Shown here piece after piece: positions 27,801 through 34,790 of a stretch of DNA of 64,000 nucleotides. The notes beneath the pieces were generated by a model. The model did not search any database and was not told where the DNA came from. It was given only the letters and a program-made list of their open reading frames with translations. The stretch covers positions 1 to 64,000 of the forward strand of contig NZ_VMNW02000033.1 in the NCBI RefSeq assembly GCF_007713735.2. Reading direction: 5' to 3'. Each line of letters begins with the position of its first letter. The stretch's first letter is position 1. A program made the translations under genes and the position numbers. Source of the DNA: Amycolatopsis acidicola (lineage in GTDB: Bacteria; Actinomycetota; Actinomycetes; Mycobacteriales; Pseudonocardiaceae).

Positions 27801-28761
27801 CGAGTTCGCGGCGCAGCTCTTCGCCGCGGAACCGTTGGTGCGCCCGGTACTGCCGCATCTCCTCCTGGGTCGCTTCGATCAGCGCCGAGGCCGTGGCGTC
27901 CGGACCGGGCTCGATCGCGAGCGGCAGTACGTTGACCGCCGTGGTCGGGGTGCGGGCCGCCGTGCGGGTCGGCCGCGCGAGGGTGGGCAGGCCGAGTGTG
28001 ACCGCGCTCTCCCCCGTGAACCGGTACCAGAAGGCGCCGAAGCCCGTGATCAATGTCTCCGGCCAGCGCGGCAGGCCTGCCACCGACGAAGGGGCCGTTT
28101 CCCGCACGGTCACCGGGAATTTCAGCCCCGACGTTTCCAGCGGCCGCGGACGGGCCCGGTTTTCCCAGGCTCGCACCCAGAACGCGCGATCGGCGTCGTG
28201 CTCGGCGGATTCGTGGTACTCCTGCTCCTCGGCCAGGAAATCGGCGACCGAAGCGAAGGGCGTGGGACCGGGCTCGCCGCCACGCGCCAGCCGCGAGTAG
28301 ATCTCCGCGACCCGCTGCTGCACCAGGGAAAATCCGTAACCGTCGAGCAGCAGGTGATGGCAGCGCAGGTACCAGAACGCGCGGCCGGGCCCGACGGTCA
28401 GCAGGGCCTGCGCGGCGAGCGGGCCGGTGGCCAGGTCGGACGGCTTCGCCAGGTCCTCGCGCATCCACGCCAGCGCCGCGTCCGCGTCGCCCGCGGCCAC
28501 CACCGGGATCTCCGCCGTGGCCGCGGAACCCGTTTCCTGCCAGGGAGTTCCGTCCTCGTCCTGGCCGAAAACGGTGCCGAAGCACTCGGCCTCCCCTGCC
28601 GCCTGCCGGGCGGCGGTCACGAACAGCCCGGTGTCGAGCTCGCCGGTGATTTCGACGTATTCGGCCGTGTGGTACGCCGGGCTGCCGGGGTCCGCTCCTT
28701 GGGCGTACCAGATTCCGCTCTGTGAAGCGGAAAGCGGCAGACGGCGGCGTTCCGGGGACAT
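21871..28761 (-). CDS. Dimodular siderophore NRPS, C-A-T-C-A-T-TE
   Basis: A 2296-residue DhbF/EntF-like synthetase. Order: C1 (HHLLLDG, 135-141), A1 (TSGSTGKPKG near 570), T1 (S951 in GGHSL), C2 (HHIAGDD, 1129-1135), A2 (TSGSTGAPKG near 1600), T2 (S1990), TE (S2123 in GWSFGG, H2274). C1 should accept DHB from DhbB. The pocket residues read by eye are DFWNIGMVH for A1, the threonine code, and DINYWGGIG for A2, the code I recall for N5-formyl-N5-hydroxyornithine in coelichelin synthetase. No epimerisation domain is seen and no mbtH gene lies nearby. AAGGAG precedes the ATG at 28761, preferred over the ATG at 28782. The product is inferred as oligomeric or cyclised DHB-Thr-X. Expression is under the iron box at 28792-28810. 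Confidence 0.93.
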   Translation of the reverse strand: MSPERRRLPLSASQSGIWYAQGADPGSPAYHTAEYVEITGELDTGLFVTAARQAAGEAECFGTVFGQDEDGTPWQETGSAATAEIPVVAAGDADAALAWMREDLAKPSDLATGPLAAQALLTVGPGRAFWYLRCHHLLLDGYGFSLVQQRVAEIYSRLARGGEPGPTPFASVADFLAEEQEYHESAEHDADRAFWVRAWENRARPRPLETSGLKFPVTVRETAPSSVAGLPRWPETLITGFGAFWYRFTGESAVTLGLPTLARPTRTAARTPTTAVNVLPLAIEPGPDATASALIEATQEEMRQYRAHQRFRGEELRRELGLSGSGNRLCGPLVNIRPPVPSLRFGDCRGETRYVSSGPVDELSVTAHRDSGGSIVLTFHANPDVYDEESLQDMAKRFSVFLDAFATGDPRLSDLDVLLPGEREKLTAGASVEPAERTLTGRFAEVVAGSAARIAVSTGDDTLTYAELDARANRLAHRLRRDGAGPGAIVALSLPRSADLVVAILGVLKAGAAYLPLDPGYPAERLAYMIEDAEPVLVLNELGDLDGFPASAPEVSIAPGDPAYVIYTSGSTGKPKGVVVPHSNVVRLLDSTRHWFEFGNEDVWALLHSYAFDFSVWELWGALGHGGRLVVVPHDVARAPGELRALLAREGVTVLNQTPSAFYQLAEQPADLPALRTVIFGGEALEPARLREWFRVHGDRKPRLVNMYGITETTVHVTYHELSASDGPESIIGEPIPDLRVYVLDRFGHPVPPGVTGELHVGGAGLSLGYLNKPELTAERFVPDPFGPAGARMYVTGDLARWTAEGRLEYRGRGDDQVKIRGYRIEPGEVTAAALSLPDVADAAVVVDDGPRLLCYAVPRAGAELTPESLRAGLAGLLPDHMLPAAALVVPHLPLTPNGKLDRAALPAPEGQGPRRGLTPAEQALCGVFEEILGVPRVGADDDFFALGGHSLLATRLISRVRAVLNAELDIRTVFTESTPARLARRLDPVRRPALRSMERPERLEPSAAQQRLWFLNRMEGPSATYNLPLSVELSGPVDVGALIEALRDVVGRHEALRTTFPARQGKPYQSIAAGADPELSLVDIEEAALPEAIGAAARQGFDLANEAPIRAKLFRVTPERHVLVLCLHHIAGDDWSLRPLTDDLAAAYTARLKDAAPDWRPLPVQYADYTLWQRELLDQVSERDLAYWREALSGLPERLDLPTDRPRPAEASNRGGQVPLALGTELHARLRELAAERGVSVFMVLHAAFAALLTRLGAGTDIPIGTPVAARTDAALHDLVGFFVNTLVLRTDTSGDPAFTELLARVAETDLAAYAHQETPFDRVVEACNPVRTPDRHPLFQVMLSFGTARGEQQWTPDLTADPRPVHTGTEKFDLTLNLAEGEAGIAGALEYATDLFDERTVRRFSDQFLRVLRGFAEDPGRRLSTVDVLGDEERELIVHTWNDTGAPITPRTLPEMIEDQVRKTPEAVAVVFEGGELTYAELNTRANRLARHLMELGVGPERTVGIHLPRSAHQVVGLLAVLKAGGAFVPLESAWPADRITGIATGADLAAIVSDSEVSASLPELGRPVVEVDRVELDGYPGEDLPRQAGMDNLAYVIYTSGSTGAPKGAMIEHLPVSNRLPWQVGLLGLKHDDAVLYKAPLSFDISVNEIFLPLVSGARLVVAVQGGERDVSYLLDLIAEQRVSFVYLVSTMLELMLERDEVVDAGRSLRHVWCGGEVLTPQLYRRFTERIDATMYHGYGPAEATIGVTCQVYRGQDPSQGITIGRPNPNNSVYILDAAGNPVPIGVAGQLHIGGVQLARGYLGDPERTAEKFIPDPFSGKPGARLYATGDLARYRPDGNIEFLGRIDNQVKIHGMRLEPEEIEATLARHPGVRQAVVVVRSGELAAYCIGEGEAVEPEEVRQWLGTQLPAHMVPAALVFLDEYPLMPSGKVDRKALPDIAVQPRRADEHVAPRTEAEKLIASIWSDTLGVPDIGVRDNFFDLGGHSLVLARVQTALQRELGHGVPMLDLFLKPTVETLAAHLASESATTGKNALGMLLPFRTEGTRPPVFCLHPASGLGWPFAGLRKHLDTDTPVYALQARGLDESRPVASSMEEMAAEYLTRVREIQPHGPYRLVGWSFGGVVAHTMATLLQDAGEEVGLLAMLDSYPAYPWEKLADDHEQQALRSLLYMSHYDLETLPEGPLDRETVQRVVADQGGVLSELDSSSITAVMNTFVNSAPLQQSVRHRVFRGDLFFFTATVNPVDPALSAKDWAPYIAGEIENVDIACEHKDMCQTGPLALIGRALEKRLAR

Positions 28762-28791
28762 CCGGCTCCTTCGATCCGACAACAGGCGGGC

Positions 28792-28810
28792 TCAGGTTAG
28801 GCTAACCTAG
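28792..28810. promoter_or_regulatory. Iron box (IdeR/DmdR-type) upstream of the NRPS operon
   Basis: TCAGGTTAGGCTAACCTAG matches the actinobacterial iron-box consensus TTAGGTTAGGCTAACCTAA at 17 of 19 positions. It lies 31 bp upstream of the NRPS start, where an Fe(II)-bound DtxR-family repressor would block transcription. On the minus strand the box also contains TAGGTT, a fair -10 element. Confidence 0.85.
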
Positions 28811-28900
28811 CTTGTACTGTCCAGTCCCACCGCTCTTTTGCCGCGATTCCTTCACCAACAAGCAAACTACTCGGACTTACGCCACACTCGCGGCCTATTG

Positions 28901-28919
28901 CAAGGTAAGCCTCACCTAA
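28901..28919. promoter_or_regulatory. Second iron box, upstream of the SznF-like gene
   Basis: CAAGGTAAGCCTCACCTAA matches the iron-box consensus at 14 of 19 positions, with both outer half-sites (AAGGT/ACCTAA) intact. It is 86 bp upstream of the ATG at 29005. This places the N-N chemistry genes under the same iron control as the NRPS. Confidence 0.65.
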
Positions 28920-29004
28920 TTATGGTCGGTCCGCCGGACGCGCCGCGCGAGCAGGCGGGCGCGGCGCGCACCCATGGACCACCGAGTAGGGAGATGACCC
29001 CAGC

Positions 29005-30417
29005 ATGAGCCCGGATTCCTTCGATCTGACCAGCCTTCCCGCGCTCACCGACGCCAACGACGTGGTCAAGGCGTTCGCTGCGAACCCCGCGTTCCGGGCC
29101 GCGGAGTGGGAGGAGCTCACCACCGAGGACGACCCGTGGCGCCGCCCCGTCCGCCCGGACGACCTGGAGTGGCTCGACTACAGCAAGCCGATGCCCGCGC
29201 ACAAGAAGCTGAAGCTCTCGGCGCTGCTCGGGCACCGGATGCTGCGCAACGTCTACGACGCGGGCAACGTCCACCTCCCGCCCCGTTCCACCGAGGTCAA
29301 CGCCACCTCCGCGAAGCAGTTCCACTCGGAGACCAGCCGCGTGCTCGGCGCGCTGGCGAAGCCGATCCTGGAGCGGCATCTGTTCACCCTGCTGGAAGAA
29401 CAGCGCCCGGAACTGTCCACTGTGGATGTGAAAACGATCACGGAAACGGTGCGCGGCTATCACGAGCAGCGCGTGGCGCGGCCCGGCGAACTGTTCGACG
29501 TGGCGCTGCGCACCCGCGGCCGCAAGGAGGCCGCGACCTTCGTCCTGTTGCAGCTGAGCGCTTTCCGCCCCGCCGCGCACACCGCGATCGGCCGCGCCGC
29601 CATCGGTGAGTACGACACGGCGCACCCGGCGCTGCGCGGGCTGCTGCTCGACGACTACCGCGCCTGGGTGGACGCCTCCGCCGCCTACCGCGAGCTGCTC
29701 TCCGCCGCCTCCCTGGTCCCCACCGCCGGCGCGTACTGGCAGCTCTACCTCGGCACCTCGCTCGGGCGCGGGAACCTGCTGCAGCACTACGCTTCCGACC
29801 CGTCGAAGGTCTTCGAGCTGGCCGGCGCGTACGTGCACGAGAAGATCGACCGCGCCGCCACCGGAAAGCGCTTCACCGAGGTGTTCGCCGACGGCTTCGG
29901 CTACTCCGGGAACTTCTTCGGCCCGGACACCGGGCTCAGCTCCGCCGGGCTCGACGAACTGCTCGGGAAGCTCCTGCCGCCACTGGCGGAGAACTTCGGC
30001 ACCGACGCGCTCGCCGCCTTCCACCGCGGCTTCTCCGACGCCCGCTGGTTCGCCGAGACCTGGGACGCCGATCTGGCCACCCAGCTCGACTGGGCGGACA
30101 AGATCGAGGAATACCAGGAAAAGGCCGAGAAGATCGACCAGCACCTGACGAACGAGAACATCGAGGTGGACCTCGACACGTTCGTCGAGACGAACGAGGA
30201 GACCTCGACCACCCACGTGCACAACGAGCACCGGCTGGTGATGATCGAGACCGGCCAGATGCACTTCTGGAACAACGTGACCCACAAGATCCAGCTCAAC
30301 GAGGGCGACAAGCTGCTGATCCCGGTGTCGCGCCTGCACGGGTCGACGGTGCTGTCCGGTTCGTGCACCTACCACCAGCCGATCATCCCGGACGAGATGC
30401 TCCAGCAGCTGCTCTGA
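29005..30417 (+). CDS. SznF-like protein with C-terminal cupin (putative N-N bond forming enzyme)
   Basis: 470 residues, almost exactly the length of SznF (471 as I recall), the streptozotocin enzyme whose cupin domain rearranges an N-hydroxyguanidine to an N-nitroso group. The C-terminal cupin (about 395-465) keeps three histidines, H404 and H406 (HVHNEH) and H445 (RLHGST), with the same mutual spacing I recall for SznF H407/H409/H448. The helical middle part (about 180-370) resembles a heme-oxygenase-like fold, but I cannot find a convincing HxxxDxxH ligand set, so its di-iron site may be lost. It is followed by a YqcI/YcgG gene, a pairing I recall from gramibactin (GrbD/GrbE). Proposed role: nitrosation or diazeniumdiolate formation in graminine synthesis. 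This is inference. Confidence 0.7.
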   Translation: MSPDSFDLTSLPALTDANDVVKAFAANPAFRAAEWEELTTEDDPWRRPVRPDDLEWLDYSKPMPAHKKLKLSALLGHRMLRNVYDAGNVHLPPRSTEVNATSAKQFHSETSRVLGALAKPILERHLFTLLEEQRPELSTVDVKTITETVRGYHEQRVARPGELFDVALRTRGRKEAATFVLLQLSAFRPAAHTAIGRAAIGEYDTAHPALRGLLLDDYRAWVDASAAYRELLSAASLVPTAGAYWQLYLGTSLGRGNLLQHYASDPSKVFELAGAYVHEKIDRAATGKRFTEVFADGFGYSGNFFGPDTGLSSAGLDELLGKLLPPLAENFGTDALAAFHRGFSDARWFAETWDADLATQLDWADKIEEYQEKAEKIDQHLTNENIEVDLDTFVETNEETSTTHVHNEHRLVMIETGQMHFWNNVTHKIQLNEGDKLLIPVSRLHGSTVLSGSCTYHQPIIPDEMLQQLL

Positions 30418-30432
30418 GTCACCGGGCCCGCC

Positions 30433-30464
30433 GGGCGCGCGTCCGGCGCAGCGGACGCGCGCCC
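30433..30464. terminator. Hairpin between the SznF-like and YqcI/YcgG genes
   Basis: GGGCGCGCGTCCG (30433-30445) and its exact complement (30452-30464) form a 13-bp stem with a 6-nt loop, starting 16 bp after the stop at 30417. No T-tract follows, so it may attenuate rather than end transcription, or protect the upstream mRNA. Confidence 0.5.
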
Positions 30465-30514
30465 GAGCCGGCCTGTCCTCCTCCAGCACACCCTCGAATC
30501 GTGGAGTTCTCATC

Positions 30515-31264
30515 GTGTCCGTGGAACAGCCGGGGAAGCCCGGCGACGAACTGGCGAAGTGCGTCATCGGAGACGTTCCGGAGTGGGGCCGGGACTGTCT
30601 GGACGAACTGGTCTCCACCCTGCTCTCCCGGGAATCCCCTTTCCCGTGCACCTTCGCGGTCGCCGCGGCGAAGAAGAACTCGCTGCGGTTCGGTTTCGTG
30701 GACGATCTCGACGACGAAGCGGCCTGGAAACCCCTGATCCGCATTCTGGCCACCTACCTTTCGGAATACCAGCAGCTGTCGAGGGACACCTCGCTCGCGG
30801 TGTTCTTCCCGCCGGACAAGGAGATCCGGTCGCTGGAGGAGTACAACGCGAAGTTCTGGTCGGTACTGCAGTACCTGCACGACAACGATCCCGGCCGGTG
30901 GCCCGCGGAACTGCCCGCCCATCCGGAGCACCCGATGTGGGAGTTCGCCTTCGGGGACACGGAGATCTTCGTCGTGTGCAACACCCCGGCGCATGGCACG
31001 CGGCACAGCCGGTTCGCCTCGGGCTTCCTGATCACCTTCCAGCCGCGCTGGGTGTTCGAGGGCCTGGAGCCCGGCAGCGCCCGCGGGACCGCGGCCCGGC
31101 GGGTGATCCGCAAGCGGCTGCGCGCCTTCGACGGGATGGAGCCCTCGCGCTACCTCGGCGACTACGGGGACGAACAGAACCGCGAGTGGCGCCAGTACTT
31201 CCTGCCCGACACCAACGACACCGAGATGCCTGCCTGCCCGTTTCACAACACCAAGGTGGACTGA
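30515..31264 (+). CDS. YqcI/YcgG-family protein, putative heme-dependent N-hydroxylase (DcsA/GrbE-like)
   Basis: A 249-residue YqcI/YcgG protein with the family block EHPMWEFAFGDTEIFVVCNT followed by PAHGTRHSR and FQPRWVFEGL. Characterised relatives are heme enzymes that N-hydroxylate guanidines: DcsA makes Nomega-hydroxy-L-arginine in D-cycloserine synthesis, and GntA acts in guanitoxin synthesis. I recall GrbE of gramibactin as a homologue. GTG 30515 follows GGAG at 30502-30505 with somewhat long spacing. Together with the SznF-like protein it could convert arginine to graminine for the second NRPS module. The family call is firm; the reaction is inferred. Confidence 0.78.
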   Translation: MSVEQPGKPGDELAKCVIGDVPEWGRDCLDELVSTLLSRESPFPCTFAVAAAKKNSLRFGFVDDLDDEAAWKPLIRILATYLSEYQQLSRDTSLAVFFPPDKEIRSLEEYNAKFWSVLQYLHDNDPGRWPAELPAHPEHPMWEFAFGDTEIFVVCNTPAHGTRHSRFASGFLITFQPRWVFEGLEPGSARGTAARRVIRKRLRAFDGMEPSRYLGDYGDEQNREWRQYFLPDTNDTEMPACPFHNTKVD

Positions 31265-31274
31265 CCGGGGGCCG

Positions 31275-31311
31275 GTGCCCCGCGGCGAGCCTCGTGCCCG
31301 CCGCGGGGCAC
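31275..31311 (+). terminator. Hairpin terminator after the YqcI/YcgG gene
   Basis: GTGCCCCGCGGCG (31275-31287) pairs with CGCCGCGGGGCAC (31299-31311), a 13-bp perfect stem with an 11-nt loop, 11 bp past the stop at 31264. Confidence 0.65.
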
Positions 31312-31334
31312 TGCGCTGTCCAGGCGTGGTAAGG

Positions 31335-31370
31335 AAAAACCCCGGCCCGGCCGGAGTTCCCGGCCGGGCC
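31335..31370 (-). terminator. Intrinsic terminator of the ABC/FecCD operon
   Basis: GGCCCGGCCGG (31344-31354) and CCGGCCGGGCC (31360-31370) form an 11-bp stem with a 5-nt loop. Read on the minus strand the hairpin is followed by GGGGTTTTTCC, giving a U-tract. It lies 13 bp beyond the stop of the last ABC gene. Confidence 0.75.
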
Positions 31371-31383
31371 TTCGCGTATGGGG

Positions 31384-33129
31384 TCAGCGGTTGGCGGACC
31401 ACGCGGCCCACAACCGGGCGTAGCCGCCGCCCGCGGCCACCAACTCCGCGTGCGTCCCGATCTCGGTCACCCGGCCCCGGTCCAGTACGACGACGCGGTC
31501 CGCGCGGGCGGCCTGCGTGAGCCGGTGCGCGACGATCAGCGCGGTGCGGCCGGTAAGCGCTTTCTCCGCCGCCGCTTCGAGCACCTTCGCCCCCGCGCTG
31601 CCGGCTTCGGCCGTCGCCTCGTCGAGGATCGCGATCGGCGGATCCGCCAGGACCAGGCGTGCCAGCGCGAGCTGCTGCGCCTGGGTCGGGGTGAGCTGGT
31701 GGCCACCGCGTCCGAGCACAGTGGACAGTCCATCCGGGAGCGCCGCCAGCCAGCCGGAGGCGCCGACGGTGGCCAGCGCGGCGGTCATCTCGTCCTCCGC
31801 CGCGTCCGCGCGCGCCAGCTGGAGGTTGGCCGCCAGCGTGTCGGCGAACACGTGCACTTCCTGGCTCAGCAGCACGCATTTGCGGCGCAGGTCCACCGGG
31901 TCGTACTCGCCCACTTCGATGCCGCCCAGCTCGATCCGGCCGGTGCCGGTCTCGACGATGCCGGCGATCGCCTTCACCAGGGTGGTCTTCCCCGCTCCGG
32001 ACGCGCCGACCACCGCCACCCGCTCGCCGTCCGCGACCGTCAGATCCACATCGGACAGGACGGGAGAGCCGTCATGGTAAGCGAAATCGAGCCCGCGCAC
32101 GGTCACCGAGCTGTCGGTGCCCGCGTGCCGCCGTTCCCGCTCCGGCGGGTCCGGCAGGTCGGCGACGCCGATCAGCCGGGCGAACGCGGCCGTGGCCGCC
32201 TGCGCGTTGTCGAAGCTGCCGAGGATCGCGTTGAACTGGTCGAACAGCCGGTGGAAGTACAGTGCCGCGGCCGAAGCGGCGCCGAGGGTCACCGCGTCCG
32301 CCCGGACGAGGAAGAACCCGACGACGAGGATCAGGCCCAGCCCGGCGAGCTCGCCGTAGTTGAGCTGCCCGAAGAAACGCCGCTGCACCGCGGCCATCCG
32401 GATGGACAGCCGCCGCGCGCGATCCGAGGCCGCCGTGACGCGCCGGAGGTGGTCTTCCTCCAGCCGGAGCGCGCGAACCGTGGTGGCACCGTCGATCGAG
32501 TCGAGCAGCTGCTGGGCGCGGGCGCCTTCGGCCACCCGCTCGTCCCGGATCACCGGCACCGCGTTGCGCAGATACCAGCGCACGGCGGCGAGCTGGAACG
32601 GCACCGCGACGAGCGCGGCGACGGCGAACCGCCAGTCCAGCAGGACCAGCCCGATCGCGGTGAACACGATCGTCAGCCCGGCGTCGATCAGCGTCGGCAG
32701 CACCCCGGCGACGGCCTCGTTCACGGCCTCCACATCCCCGGAAAGCCGCGCCAGCACGTCCCCGCTGCCCGCGCGCTCGATCCGTTCCGCCGGGATCCGC
32801 AACACCTTGCGCACCACGGTTTCCCGGATCGTCGCGATCGCGGTCTGGCCGAGCCGCGCGACCATCGCCGCGCCCTGTGCCTGGAACGCGGCCTGCACGA
32901 GGGCGACCAGCGCGAGCGCGACGGCCACCGGCAGCACGGCGCCGCCGTCGCCGTCCACCACGAGGTCGACGATGTGGCCGAGCAGCCGGGGCGCGATCAG
33001 GCCCGCGACGGTGGCCAGCACCAGCATCAGCAGCGTGGCGGCCACGAGCCGCTTGTGCGGGCGCAGCACGCGCAGGGCCGCGCCGCGGGTTTCCTTCGGA
33101 CTCGCCGTGGGGAGCAGGAGTTCCGTCAT
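31384..33129 (-). CDS. ABC half-transporter (catalytic-site partner)
   Basis: 581 residues: an exporter-type six-helix transmembrane domain (about 1-300) then a nucleotide-binding domain. Walker A GASGAGKTT and Walker B AILDEAT are canonical, but the signature is LTPTQ instead of LSGGQ. The partner gene has the complementary defects, so they should form a heterodimer with one active and one degenerate ATP site. In this locus it may export the apo-siderophore or, as in mycobacterial IrtAB, import the ferric form. No siderophore-interacting domain is fused. ATGA overlap with the partner gene. Confidence 0.87.
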   Translation of the reverse strand: MTELLLPTASPKETRGAALRVLRPHKRLVAATLLMLVLATVAGLIAPRLLGHIVDLVVDGDGGAVLPVAVALALVALVQAAFQAQGAAMVARLGQTAIATIRETVVRKVLRIPAERIERAGSGDVLARLSGDVEAVNEAVAGVLPTLIDAGLTIVFTAIGLVLLDWRFAVAALVAVPFQLAAVRWYLRNAVPVIRDERVAEGARAQQLLDSIDGATTVRALRLEEDHLRRVTAASDRARRLSIRMAAVQRRFFGQLNYGELAGLGLILVVGFFLVRADAVTLGAASAAALYFHRLFDQFNAILGSFDNAQAATAAFARLIGVADLPDPPERERRHAGTDSSVTVRGLDFAYHDGSPVLSDVDLTVADGERVAVVGASGAGKTTLVKAIAGIVETGTGRIELGGIEVGEYDPVDLRRKCVLLSQEVHVFADTLAANLQLARADAAEDEMTAALATVGASGWLAALPDGLSTVLGRGGHQLTPTQAQQLALARLVLADPPIAILDEATAEAGSAGAKVLEAAAEKALTGRTALIVAHRLTQAARADRVVVLDRGRVTEIGTHAELVAAGGGYARLWAAWSANR

Positions 33130-34790
33130 GCCGTCACCAGCTCCCGGTAGTCGTCGTCGGCGGCGAGCAGGTCGGCGTGGCTGCCAGTGGCGGCGACGGA
33201 ACCGCCGCGCACCACCACGATCCGGTCGGCCGCGGCCAGCAGGGCCGGGCTGGTCCCGATGACGATCGTGGTGCGGCCCTCCCGCAGCGAGCGCAGGTTC
33301 GCCGCGATCTCCGCCTCGGTCACGGCGTCCACCGCCGTGGTCGGTTCTTGCAGCACCAGCACCGGGGATTCGGCGGCGAGCGCCCTCGCGAGCGCCACGC
33401 GCTGCCGTTGCCCGCCGGACAGCGAACGCCCGCGTTCGGTCACCAGCGTCTCGACGCCGTCGGGCAGCGTACCCGCGACGTCCACGCAGTCCAGCGCGCG
33501 TTCGGCGGCGGCCTTATCCCCCACCGCGACGACGTTCTCCCAGACCGTGCCGCGGAACAACACGGCGTCGTGCGCGGCGACGAGCACCACCGAACGCACG
33601 GTGTCGGGATCGAGCTCCCGCAAGGGAACCCCGGACAGCAGGATCGCGCCCGAGTCCGGATCGGCCTGCCTGCCGAGACAGCGCACGAGCGTGTCGGCGC
33701 CGGTGAGGTCTTCGAGCACGACCCCGACGAACTCGCCTTCGCCCACTTCGAGGTCCAGGCCGCCCAGCCCGGGCCCGGTGACCCCGCGCAGGCTCAGGCT
33801 CGCGCCGCCGACCGGGCCCTGCTCTCCCCCGTCGACGACCGGCGGCTCCGCCAGCACCTTCGCGATGCGCTCGGCCGAGGCGCGGGCGCGCGCGAACTGC
33901 GTGCCCACCATGGCGATCCGGGTGAACGGCCCGATCAGGAACTGGGTCAGGGTGAACGCGGTGACGAACTGGCCGACGGTGATCGTGCCCTCCGCGGCGA
34001 GGCGCCCGCCGAGCCAGGCCACCACCGCGAGGAAGACGCCGGTCAGCAGGATGATCACGCCGGAGCGCAGGGCGACCAGCCGCGCGGCCTTGATCCCCGC
34101 CGTGCGGGCGTCGCCGCTGGCGTGGCCGTAGCGGCGGAACATCACCAGCTCGGCGCCGAGCCCCTTGATCGCGCGCAGCCCTTCGACGAGATCGGCGGCC
34201 ACCCCGGCCGCGTGGGCCGCGGCCGCCTGCTCCGTTCCGCTGCGGCGGACGAGCGGGGCGGAGATCGTCCGTGTCAGCAGCACAACGGGAATCAGCCCGA
34301 GCAGAACCACCAGCCCCAGCAACAAAGAAGCCTGCAACAGGATCACAGCCGCGACGACGAGCGCGCCCACGGCCCCGACCGACGTCCACACCGCGGCGTT
34401 GACCATGCCCACGCGCCCGGCGTCGGACGTCGCGGTGGACAGCAGCACGCCGCTGCGCGCGCCGGCCTGGCCGAAGCCGCCGGTGTCGAGCACCCGGCCC
34501 GCCAGGCGGACCCGCAGTTCGTGCGCCGCGCCTTGAGTGGCGTGCCGGACGAGACGGCCGCCGAGGCGCATGGAGACGGTCAGCAGCGCGAACAACAGCA
34601 CCAGCAGGACGAGTGTCCACAAGAGACCCGAGCCGCTCGAGGGCGCGATGGCGTGGTCGACGATCAGGCCGATCAGCAGCGGCACCGCGGCTTCGCAGCC
34701 CTGGTGCACCGCCGCCAGCAGCGAAGCGGGCACCAGATAGCGGGCCTGGCCCCGGATGGCGTGGCGGATCAGTTCCCGTGGTTCGTTCAC
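33126..34790 (-). CDS. ABC half-transporter (degenerate-site partner)
   Basis: 554 residues: an exporter-type transmembrane domain (about 1-290) plus a nucleotide-binding domain. The Walker A position reads VLEDLTGADT, with no GK(S/T), and Walker B is LVLQEPT with Q for D, while the signature SLSGGQRQRVALARAL is intact. Its intact signature completes the ATP site built by the partner's Walker motifs. GTG 34790 shares GTGA with the stop of the upstream FecCD permease, so importer and half-transporter genes are co-translated. Confidence 0.87.
   Translation of the reverse strand: MNEPRELIRHAIRGQARYLVPASLLAAVHQGCEAAVPLLIGLIVDHAIAPSSGSGLLWTLVLLVLLFALLTVSMRLGGRLVRHATQGAAHELRVRLAGRVLDTGGFGQAGARSGVLLSTATSDAGRVGMVNAAVWTSVGAVGALVVAAVILLQASLLLGLVVLLGLIPVVLLTRTISAPLVRRSGTEQAAAAHAAGVAADLVEGLRAIKGLGAELVMFRRYGHASGDARTAGIKAARLVALRSGVIILLTGVFLAVVAWLGGRLAAEGTITVGQFVTAFTLTQFLIGPFTRIAMVGTQFARARASAERIAKVLAEPPVVDGGEQGPVGGASLSLRGVTGPGLGGLDLEVGEGEFVGVVLEDLTGADTLVRCLGRQADPDSGAILLSGVPLRELDPDTVRSVVLVAAHDAVLFRGTVWENVVAVGDKAAAERALDCVDVAGTLPDGVETLVTERGRSLSGGQRQRVALARALAAESPVLVLQEPTTAVDAVTEAEIAANLRSLREGRTTIVIGTSPALLAAADRIVVVRGGSVAATGSHADLLAADDDYRELVTA

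Noticed and set aside
21871..28761. Bacillibactin-type (DHB-Gly-Thr) synthetase
   Set aside because: Domain order matches DhbF, but A1 carries the Thr code and A2 does not carry the glycine code, so the module order and second residue differ.
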